From Kluyvera cryocrescens NBRC 102467 (lineage in GTDB: Bacteria; Pseudomonadota; Gammaproteobacteria; Enterobacterales; Enterobacteriaceae): a DNA stretch of 39,729 nucleotides. The stretch is taken from assembly GCF_001571285.1 (NCBI RefSeq), contig NZ_BCTM01000036.1:1-39729 (forward strand), given 5' to 3'. Every line of letters begins with the position of its first letter. The first letter of the stretch is position 1. Of the stretch, positions 24,675 through 31,277 are shown piece by piece. The translations under genes were made by a program, and so were the position numbers. The notes below the pieces were generated by a model that saw only the letters and a list, made by a program, of their open reading frames with translations, did not search any database and was not told the DNA's origin.

Positions 24675-25382
24675 ATTCCGTTCACTTGATGTTTGGCAAA
24701 ACATGAAACTGTTTAGCAGTTAAGTGCAAAATTCCGTTCACTTTATATTTGGCAGAAAATGAAACATTGGTATCAGTGAACGGGCTAAGGGGGGCGCCGC
24801 GCCCCCCTTTGCAATCCCCGCGGCCCCGCAGCGAAATCGGTGCTTCGCACTGCGTTCGCCTGCGAACTCCAGCCTGCGGCACGCCGAAACTCGACGCTAC
24901 TCGTCCCATCCCTGGGACTCGCCCTTCGGGCCAACGCAAGCGTTGTTCAACATTGCTCCCGGCAATTTTGTCCTGTCTCGGTTCGCCTCAGTCCGCCGTC
25001 CTGGCGGCCTGACCTTGTCTTCCCTTCTCCGGCTCACCAATTTCAAGCGGGGACTCATCGGTTCCAGCGACTTCGATTTTTGTTTTTAGCGAAAAGACTA
25101 CAGCGACATGGGGGGCGTCTGAATCGCCGAAGCGTTGACTGGAGGCCGGGGCAGCCCACAGGGATGTGGGCTGAGGGCGCGGCCTTACAGGGAGGTTACC
25201 TCGCGCCCGACCCGAAAGCCGCAAGGCATAAGCTGAGGGAACTGCGAAGCGGCGATTCTGCCGCCAGAGCGCGGGGGTCCAGGGGGCGGCGGCGATTGGC
25301 CGCCCCCTGCGCGCTCCTTGCGCCGTTCTGGTTATAGGGCATGGGATAAATAAGGAGCGCAATCGGCTGGAAAGCCAAACGT
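24675..25382 (+). repeat. dispersed structured repeat, copy 2 (complete in this window)
   Basis: About 700 bp without a credible gene. The left part (24713-24832) matches copy 3 at 39610-39729 and the right part (25183-25382) matches copy 1 at 1-200, all in the same orientation. From left to right it contains:
- two 35-bp direct units (24675-24709 and 24731-24765, about 31 matches);
- a long-range stem CCGTTCACT/AGTGAACGG (24734-24742 with 24775-24783);
- a GC hairpin followed by TTT (24789-24810);
- a hairpin CAGCCCACA/TGTGGGCTG with loop GGGA (about 25152-25173);
- a stem GGGCGCG/CGCGCCC;
- a 10-12-bp GC stem at about 25279-25309.
Open frames on all frames lack codon bias. Confidence 0.85.
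24787..24810 (+). terminator. hairpin at the left end of repeat copy 2
   Basis: GGGGGGCG and CGCCCCCC pair around CCG, flanked by AA on the left and TTT on the right, 127 bp after the LysR stop. The same structure is identical in copy 3. It is nearly symmetric and may terminate transcripts from both sides; the T run is short. Confidence 0.5.
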
Positions 25383-25446
25383 AATTTCGCGCTCCACGGG
25401 CACGAAACAGGCATAAAAAACTGTTCGAGCAAGAAGAGCCGCGCCC

Positions 25447-25474
25447 CCCGTCAGAGCGCTCGCCGACGGGTTTT
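25447..25474 (+). terminator. terminator-like hairpin after repeat copy 2
   Basis: CCCGTC and GACGGG form a stem with a 12-nt inner segment containing AGCGCT, followed directly by TTTT. It would shield the exopolysaccharide leader from transcription arriving from the left. Confidence 0.45.
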
Positions 25475-25526
25475 ATCCACCGCCCATTTCTGCCAGTTGT
25501 CAATTTTTCGACTATGATCGTAAATC

Positions 25527-25541
25527 ATGACTGTCAGTCAT
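25527..25541. promoter_or_regulatory. 15-bp perfect palindrome upstream of the exopolysaccharide operon
   Basis: ATGACTG, T, CAGTCAT. This odd-centred palindrome has the look of a TetR-family operator. It lies about 60 bp upstream of the predicted -35. No TetR gene is in the window. Confidence 0.4.
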
Positions 25542-25600
25542 TCGGAGCGCATGCGTATGAATATCGTGACATCTTTACAGGATTTTTTTAAATCCTCAGA

Positions 25601-25630
25601 AAGACATTCGCTATTTTCATTTGCTACAAT
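25601..25630 (+). promoter_or_regulatory. predicted promoter of the exopolysaccharide operon
   Basis: AAGACA (-35, four of six) and TACAAT (-10, five of six) are 18 bp apart. A start near 25637 would place the leader ORF's Shine-Dalgarno (25646-25650) about 10 bases into the transcript. This is the best promoter-like pair I see in the 440-bp leader. A short AT hairpin (25579-25596) lies just upstream. Confidence 0.4.
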
Positions 25631-25657
25631 GTGTAAATCGAGATTAAGGACGTTCTC

Positions 25658-25921
25658 ATGGTCGAACTCTCCTTCTCTTTAGTTATGGATAGATTGGCAG
25701 TTATCGCGAACTGTTTAATTGCCTTTGCACGGAGAAAAACAGAATTCTTTATCTGCTTCTTTTCATGCTTTGATCTTTGTCATTTAAAAAATGATTTAAC
25801 CCGAGTCTTTTACTCCGCCAGGGGTCTCCCCTCGCACACGCCTAAAAATAGCTCAACGGTTAATCAGAATGGCACAAAATATAGAATAATCTTATTAAGG
25901 AATAAGATAAAAAATGCTTAG
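25658..25921 (+). CDS. possible leader ORF of the exopolysaccharide operon, unknown
   Basis: An 87-codon open frame with a good Shine-Dalgarno (AAGGA, 7 nt before the ATG). It overlaps the start of the next gene by 8 nt (ATGCTTAG). The product would be Phe/Cys-rich with a hydrophobic N-terminal half and a basic C-terminal end. I recognise no family. It is AT-rich, unlike the genes downstream. In favour of reality are the promoter just upstream, the ribosome site and the stop-start overlap, which would couple its translation to the initiating transferase. Against it are the lack of a family and codon use that is not typical. It could act as a leader peptide or be fortuitous. Confidence 0.3.
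   Translation: MVELSFSLVMDRLAVIANCLIAFARRKTEFFICFFSCFDLCHLKNDLTRVFYSARGLPSHTPKNSSTVNQNGTKYRIILLRNKIKNA
25889..25908 (+). promoter_or_regulatory. hairpin holding the Shine-Dalgarno of the first exopolysaccharide gene
   Basis: ATCTTATT and AATAAGAT form a perfect 8-bp inverted repeat around AAGG. The Shine-Dalgarno AAGGA (25897-25901) of the gene starting at 25914 occupies the loop and the first base of the second arm. Folding could limit ribosome binding. Ribosomes on the leader ORF would open it. Confidence 0.45.
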
Positions 25922-27320
25922 TCATCGTATCCGAATTAAGCGACGAGGATATCCGATTGTTGCCAAACTCATTGATTTCTTATCAATGAATTTTTCATCA
26001 ATATTATTTTCCTACTTATTTTCGCAACAAGATTTTTACAATGGCATAATCTTTAGCGTTTTATTTTCAATTGTTTTTCTGTTGATCGGTGAATATACCA
26101 GCGTTTATAACTATCGAATTAAAAGCCTCCGTCCACAGGAATTTACACGTCTGGCGGGCACCTGCGCACTGTCGTTTGGCTTCATGGAAGTACTACGAGT
26201 TTCATTCAACTACTTCAATGACTTGCATCTTACCGGCCTCTGGGATTTTCCCCTTTTCCCACCGCCACTATTGCCTTACGCCATTCCACTTCTGACGCTA
26301 TTAATTATCAGGCTAATATTACTCAAACAATTCCGTCAGAAAAAAATGCGCGTGGCTATTGTTGGCATGACGCCTGCTGGATTAGCCGCTGAAGGTGAAT
26401 TGTTAAAAGAATACAGCAGCGAGAAAATTGATCTCTCCTATTACGATGACCGCGATGAAAGTCGCTTTGGCTACCTGACTCGCGCTCCCTATCGTGGAAA
26501 AGTAGACGATCTTCTGGAACGAGCACGTAAAGGCGACATCGACGAGATTTATATTGCGTTACCCATGGCTGCCGTTCAGCGCATTCGCCATTTCATTGCG
26601 ATGCTATCAGACACGACCGTCGATACATTTATTGTTCCTGACCTTTATTCTTACAGTACTCACACCACTGAAGTTCGCATGATTGGCAATATGCAAGCCG
26701 TCAGCATTCTCAGTTCTCCATTTGATGACGGCGGTGCAATAATTAAGCGAGCGGAAGATTTGATTCTCGGTACTATAATAACGATTCTCATTTCCCCACT
26801 TATGTTAATTATTGCGCTTGGGATTAAGCTCACTTCCCGTGGACCGATTATTTTCAAGCAAGATCGCTACGGTTTAAGCGGCCAGAAAATAACGGTGTAT
26901 AAATTCCGTTCCATGCGTGTAATGGAAAATGCGGATGTGGTCATCCAGGCAACGAAACAGGATCCGCGCGTCACCCGCTTCGGCTCTTTCCTGCGCCGTA
27001 AATCACTTGATGAGCTGCCGCAGTTTATCAACGTCCTTCAGGGAAGAATGTCCATCGTCGGGCCGCGCCCTCATGCCGTTGCCCATAACGAAGAGTTCCG
27101 CCGGATTGTCGATAACTACATGATTCGTCACAAGGTCAAACCCGGCATTACCGGGCTTGCTCAGGTTAACGGCTATCGTGGCGAAGTAGATACGCTGGAT
27201 AAGATGGAAAAACGCGTGCAGTACGATATTGACTACATCCAGAACTGGTCGCTGTGGCTTGATATCAAAATCATCTTTAAAACCATGACGAAAGGCTTTA
27301 GCGGTGAAAACGCCTACTAG
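25914..27320 (+). CDS. initiating glycosylphosphotransferase (WcaJ-like)
   Basis: This inner-membrane enzyme starts the repeat unit by moving a hexose-1-phosphate, probably glucose or galactose, from its UDP-sugar to undecaprenyl phosphate. At 468 residues it has the long form: four N-terminal membrane segments (about 15-135), a soluble CoA-binding-like middle domain (RVAIVGMTPAG), a further hydrophobic segment near 280, and the catalytic domain with KFRSM, DELPQF, SIVGPRP and KPGITGLAQVNGYRGE. The first two thirds are strikingly AT-rich compared with the following genes. It overlaps the next gene by 17 nt and is the first gene of the operon. E. coli WcaJ is the nearest named relative I can think of, but orthology is not claimed. 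Confidence 0.92.
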   Translation: MLSHRIRIKRRGYPIVAKLIDFLSMNFSSILFSYLFSQQDFYNGIIFSVLFSIVFLLIGEYTSVYNYRIKSLRPQEFTRLAGTCALSFGFMEVLRVSFNYFNDLHLTGLWDFPLFPPPLLPYAIPLLTLLIIRLILLKQFRQKKMRVAIVGMTPAGLAAEGELLKEYSSEKIDLSYYDDRDESRFGYLTRAPYRGKVDDLLERARKGDIDEIYIALPMAAVQRIRHFIAMLSDTTVDTFIVPDLYSYSTHTTEVRMIGNMQAVSILSSPFDDGGAIIKRAEDLILGTIITILISPLMLIIALGIKLTSRGPIIFKQDRYGLSGQKITVYKFRSMRVMENADVVIQATKQDPRVTRFGSFLRRKSLDELPQFINVLQGRMSIVGPRPHAVAHNEEFRRIVDNYMIRHKVKPGITGLAQVNGYRGEVDTLDKMEKRVQYDIDYIQNWSLWLDIKIIFKTMTKGFSGENAY

Positions 27321-28599
27321 CCGCGCGCTGCTGATAGCCGGTCTGGCGGCAATGCCTGCGGCCTGGGCGCTCCCCGTGCCCAAGTCGCATATTGGCGTGG
27401 CCGGGATTGATTTCCAAAGCCAGGTCGCCGTCGACTATGGACAGGTCAGTAACGTGACCTATCAGCCGTGGGCTAAAAACGAAATCAGCTCACCGTTTTA
27501 CCACGTCAGCCCGTTGCTGCGCGCGATTGGCGAGCGTTATGAAGACCGCTACCTGCTGATGTATTCCGGTGATTATCGCACCTATACGCAGGACAGCGCG
27601 GATAACTACGCCAACCATTTTTTACGCTTTAACGGCCAGTGGCGCTATGGGCAGATGCATGGTCTGAGTCTTGACGTGCAGGATACGCTCGGCCACGAAG
27701 AGCGCGGACGCGGCATTTCGGAAGGTTTTCTTCCGCAGCAGTTCCGCGCGTTTGGCATCGACAAGCCGCTGAAAACCCGCTTTCTGAGTAACGAACTGCG
27801 CTATAGCTACGGCGCACCAGAGGGCCGCGGCAAAGTGGAAACCGCGCTGCTCTACAAACAGCTGCGGTTTACGCGTCTTGATGATGTGCATAACGCCGAT
27901 GCGGATTTCTATCAATACATTCGCGACCAGGAGTGGCACGAGCCGAGTCTGGTGGTGGAACTGTTTGATATGTACAGCAAGAAAAACCGCTTTCGCTATA
28001 GTTTTATTACCAACCAGCGGCGCTACGAAACCAGTTCGCTCAAGGACAGCAACGAGTACTACCTGCTCTATGGTTACAAAGGGCAGATAACCGGTAAAAC
28101 CAGCATCGATGCCAACGTCTCGTGGCTTTATAAGCAGTTTATCAATGAGCCCGACGCCCATGACTTCAACGGGCTGAACTGGGATATCAAGATGGAGTGG
28201 AAGCCGCTGCAACAATCCGCAGTGGCCCTGCACAGCGCGCAACGCATTAAAGATCCTTCCGAAGTTGGCGGCTACATTCTGGTCACCGAAAACGGGCTAT
28301 CGTGGACGCATCACTGGTGGGTCGACCGGTTCTCTACCACCGTCGATTACACCTACGTGATGGAGGATTACAAAAAGCAGGCAAACAATCGTAAAGATCG
28401 CGACGGGGTGGTCACTCTGAGCGCGAGCTATGATTTCCGTCCATCCATCAATTTTGAACTGAAGTATCAGATGGACACGCTGCGTTCCAACAAGAAGACC
28501 GATTCGTTCTTTATTGGGCCAAACTACGATCGGGAAGTGGACAGAACGCTGGGTTACGACAACCAATTGATTATGTTAACGGCTAGGGTACAAATCTAA
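27304..28599 (+). CDS. outer-membrane beta-barrel protein, probable polysaccharide porin
   Basis: The protein has 431 residues from a GTG start, with a signal peptide (LLIAGLAAMPAAWA, cleavage near residue 22). The rest has the alternating polar/aromatic pattern of a many-stranded beta-barrel (RFSTTVDYTYVMEDY, NFELKYQMDTL, ending DNQLIMLTARVQI). It lacks the usual final aromatic residue. It resembles the BBP2-type barrels found in exopolysaccharide loci of other proteobacteria. It lies directly before a shortened Wza-like lipoprotein and overlaps the initiating transferase gene. I infer that it forms the outer-membrane exit for the polymer that the short lipoprotein cannot form by itself. Confidence 0.75.
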   Translation: MKTPTSRALLIAGLAAMPAAWALPVPKSHIGVAGIDFQSQVAVDYGQVSNVTYQPWAKNEISSPFYHVSPLLRAIGERYEDRYLLMYSGDYRTYTQDSADNYANHFLRFNGQWRYGQMHGLSLDVQDTLGHEERGRGISEGFLPQQFRAFGIDKPLKTRFLSNELRYSYGAPEGRGKVETALLYKQLRFTRLDDVHNADADFYQYIRDQEWHEPSLVVELFDMYSKKNRFRYSFITNQRRYETSSLKDSNEYYLLYGYKGQITGKTSIDANVSWLYKQFINEPDAHDFNGLNWDIKMEWKPLQQSAVALHSAQRIKDPSEVGGYILVTENGLSWTHHWWVDRFSTTVDYTYVMEDYKKQANNRKDRDGVVTLSASYDFRPSINFELKYQMDTLRSNKKTDSFFIGPNYDREVDRTLGYDNQLIMLTARVQI

Positions 28600-28600
28600 C

Positions 28601-29152
28601 GTGAAAAATATACTCGCGACGCTTCTTCTTTTTTCCAGTTGCCTGCTCACGGCCTGCAGTACGCCAGTGCCGTTAATGGATACTCCCTCTCAGGACAATC
28701 GTTACTGGCTGGGCGAAGGCGATCAAATCAATATTGCGGTTGCCGGCGAGCCGGATATGAGCATGCGCTTTTTGCTCGACAGCAGCGGCACCATTAGCTA
28801 TCCGTATATCGGCCAACTGCGCCTGCTCGGTAAAACGCCGGAAGATGTGAGCGCAGAGCTCACCCAACGCCTGCGCGGCGACTATCTGCAAAACCCAATG
28901 GTGACCGTCACCGTCACGCAGTTCCGCAATATCTTCATCCTCGGCGAAGTGGAAAAACCCGATGGCTACCCTTGGCAGCCCGGCCTGACCGTTGAGAAAG
29001 CCCTGGCGCTGGGCGGTGGCTTCACCGATCGCGCGGATAAGCACGATCTGAGCATTCGCCGCTCGGGCAGTAATGAACTGCTGGAGAACGTGGACGTTCG
29101 GCATTCGCTGCGTCCTGGGGACACCGTCATCGTTGGTATGAGCTTCTTCTGA
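28601..29152 (+). CDS. short polysaccharide export lipoprotein (Wza/OPX family)
   Basis: The precursor has 183 residues with a lipoprotein signal and lipobox LTAC (Cys19), starting at a GTG one base after the previous stop. The polysaccharide-export (PES) domain is about 35-110 (YWLGEGDQINIAVAGEPD, GTISYPYIGQL). One SLBB-type domain follows at about 112-170 (FILGEVEKPDGYPW, VEKALALGGGF), and the chain stops at GMSFF. E. coli Wza is about 379 residues, with extra SLBB-like domains and a C-terminal helix that makes the outer-membrane pore; those parts are missing here with no sign of a frameshift. Such minimal forms are reported to work with separate beta-barrel porins, which fits the preceding gene. 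Confidence 0.9.
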   Translation: MKNILATLLLFSSCLLTACSTPVPLMDTPSQDNRYWLGEGDQINIAVAGEPDMSMRFLLDSSGTISYPYIGQLRLLGKTPEDVSAELTQRLRGDYLQNPMVTVTVTQFRNIFILGEVEKPDGYPWQPGLTVEKALALGGGFTDRADKHDLSIRRSGSNELLENVDVRHSLRPGDTVIVGMSFF

Positions 29153-29153
29153 T

Positions 29154-31277
29154 ATGAAACTATCCATGGTTGAGCAAGGAAAAAAGCTGGAAAACGTGGT
29201 TGAGTTCTCCAGATACACCCAGCAGATTCGCCGCAAGATCTGGCGTCTGCTGATCGTGATGGCGGTCACCGCCGTTGTCGCCTTCCCGCTGATTAAGCTG
29301 ATTCCGTCCAAGTACGTAGCAACCTCGGCGGTGATGATCAAAGCGTTACAGGACGACGCCACGCCGCTGCCGCAGCTAAGCCGCTACGATGCAACGCGCA
29401 GCGACTTCTATGAGACTCAGTACGCGCTGGTGCAGTCCCGCGTGGTGCTACAAAAAGCGATTAGCGAACTGCAGTTGGACAATGAACCGACCTTTAACGG
29501 CGGCTTTGATGCCGCGCAGAGCACGGCGGAAAACGCCGCGCTGCGCAGGGAAAAAGCGCTGAAAAATATGGTCAACAACCTGTCGGTTAGCGGCGTGCGC
29601 AACACGCAGTTGATTGATATCAGCTACCAGTCACCTTCCGCTGAGATGGCGGCCCGCGTTGCCAACGGCGTCGCACAGGCGTATATCGACTATTCGGTGG
29701 AACAAAAGCGCAAAGCGACCGAAGAGGCCCAGCGCTGGAACCAGCAGCAGATGGACCGCGTCCAGCAGCAAATGGTTGATCAGAAAGCGGCAATCGATGC
29801 TTTCCTGAAAAAAGAAAACATGCTGACCTTCCGCGGTGTCGACGGTTACGAAACCGAAGAGCTGGGGATTATCACCAATCGTCTGGCTGACGCCACCCAG
29901 CGCCGCATTGCCGCCCAGTCGCAGTACGACGAAGTACAAAAAGCGCTGGCCAAGCATTCGCCAGAAAACATCATCTCGCTGCCGGAATTTTCCGGCCATG
30001 CGCAAATTCAGGATCTGCGGATTGCCCTGACCCAAACGCGACGAAACCTTGCCGAACTGCGTAAGCGCTACGGGCCGAAGCATGACAAAATTCTGGAGGC
30101 CCAAGCCCAGGTGGGAGCGGTCAACGCCCAGATTGGCCAGGTGATTAGCGAACTGGCGCGCGGCGCGCGCCAGCAGTATCAGGCCGCGGTGGATGACGAA
30201 AACCGCTACCAGACCATGCTGAATGGGCAAAAAGGCAACTTCCAGCAGTTGGCGGGCAAACGCGATCAATACAACACCATGATGACGGCGCTGAATAAAA
30301 CTCAGGAGCTGTATCAGACGCTGTATCAACGCGCACATGAACAGGCACTCTCGGTGTCACTCGATCAGCCTGACGCGGTGATCTCCGACCCGGCCGTCCC
30401 CCCCGAACGCCCGGCGAAGCCCAACAAGCCGATGCTGTGGATTATCGTCGTGGTGCTGGTCACCCTGGCTTATTTGGTGTGGATTATCGTCGGTGCCGCG
30501 CTGAACAATGCCGTCACCCGCATGAGCCAACTGGCTAAAAACTTCAATCTGACGGCGCTGGGTGAACTGCCCGCCTTGATGACCACCGGCGATCGCCAGC
30601 AGATTGTGCAACGGCTGCTCAGCGATCCGCTACGCGCCGATCTGGTCCATGCCATTCGTACCCAGCTACTGCTGAGCGCGCCATCACCGCAGGTCATCAC
30701 CGTCGCCTCCTGCGAAGCAGGTGAAGGCCGTTCCCTTGTCGCCGAAGCGCTGGCCGCCTCTTTTAGCATCGACCAGAAAACGCTGCTTATCGATATGGAC
30801 TATCTCAACGGCAGCGGGCTTTCGGCGGCGAACGCACCAGGCCTTGCCGAGGTCATTCTCGGCAGTAAGACGCTGGATGAGGTGCTGGTTAAGCGCCACG
30901 ACCGTCTGACGTTTATGCCTCGCGGCCAGCTGAGCGGCTCGGCGCTGCTGATGCTCACCTCCCCGCAGTTGGCTTCTCTCCTCAATGCTCTGCGTGAACA
31001 ATACCAGCGCATCATTATTGATACTTCGGCAGTCAACCAGGCGCAGGATAGCCAGCTAATTGGCCGCCAGTCGGACGGCGTACTGCTGGTCATTCAGTCC
31101 GGTCGTCTGCAAACCAGCGAAGTTCAAGCGGTGCTGGCTACCCTGAAGCGCGAACAAAACCGGGTGACCGGCGCGGTGCTCAACCGGGTCAGCGATGACA
31201 ACCTCGAAAGCAAAGAGGGCCAGCGCCTGCTCAGCCAGCAGGTGGGCGAATTGATGACGCCGGTGAAATCACGATGA
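29154..31277 (+). CDS. Wzc/GumC-like co-polymerase with degenerate tyrosine-kinase domain
   Basis: This inner-membrane chain-length protein has 707 residues. The order is a Wzz-type N-terminal part with a first membrane segment (about 30-50), a long periplasmic coiled-coil region, a second membrane segment (about 426-450), and a cytosolic BY-kinase-like domain (about 500-707). In that domain the Walker A motif reads AGEGRS with Arg526 where Lys is essential in active kinases. The A' motif (Asp547, Asp549) and Walker B (IIIDTS, Asp623) persist. The C-terminus (ELMTPVKSR) has no tyrosine cluster, and no Wzb-type phosphatase gene is nearby. Polymer length control is therefore probably independent of tyrosine phosphorylation. 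Its stop overlaps the next start (ATGA). Confidence 0.9.
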   Translation: MKLSMVEQGKKLENVVEFSRYTQQIRRKIWRLLIVMAVTAVVAFPLIKLIPSKYVATSAVMIKALQDDATPLPQLSRYDATRSDFYETQYALVQSRVVLQKAISELQLDNEPTFNGGFDAAQSTAENAALRREKALKNMVNNLSVSGVRNTQLIDISYQSPSAEMAARVANGVAQAYIDYSVEQKRKATEEAQRWNQQQMDRVQQQMVDQKAAIDAFLKKENMLTFRGVDGYETEELGIITNRLADATQRRIAAQSQYDEVQKALAKHSPENIISLPEFSGHAQIQDLRIALTQTRRNLAELRKRYGPKHDKILEAQAQVGAVNAQIGQVISELARGARQQYQAAVDDENRYQTMLNGQKGNFQQLAGKRDQYNTMMTALNKTQELYQTLYQRAHEQALSVSLDQPDAVISDPAVPPERPAKPNKPMLWIIVVVLVTLAYLVWIIVGAALNNAVTRMSQLAKNFNLTALGELPALMTTGDRQQIVQRLLSDPLRADLVHAIRTQLLLSAPSPQVITVASCEAGEGRSLVAEALAASFSIDQKTLLIDMDYLNGSGLSAANAPGLAEVILGSKTLDEVLVKRHDRLTFMPRGQLSGSALLMLTSPQLASLLNALREQYQRIIIDTSAVNQAQDSQLIGRQSDGVLLVIQSGRLQTSEVQAVLATLKREQNRVTGAVLNRVSDDNLESKEGQRLLSQQVGELMTPVKSR

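Noticed and set aside
24840-25503. Several 70-170-codon open frames on both strands within repeat copy 2
   Set aside because: They occur in overlapping frames of a GC-rich structured repeat, are Arg/Pro/Ser-rich without codon bias, and lack ribosome sites. Such frames are often annotated as hypothetical proteins.
24661-25640. Retron or group II intron in the structured repeat
   Set aside because: There is no reverse transcriptase gene in or near it, and copies 1 and 3 have none in the visible parts.
25557-25682. 41-codon frame starting ATGAATATC
   Set aside because: It starts upstream of the best promoter candidate, has no clear ribosome site, and shows no family resemblance.
25658-25760. 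JUMPstart/ops element in the exopolysaccharide leader
   Set aside because: The closest stretch (GGCAGTTATCGCG near 25695) departs from the ops consensus GGCGGTAGYNT at several positions, so I do not call it.
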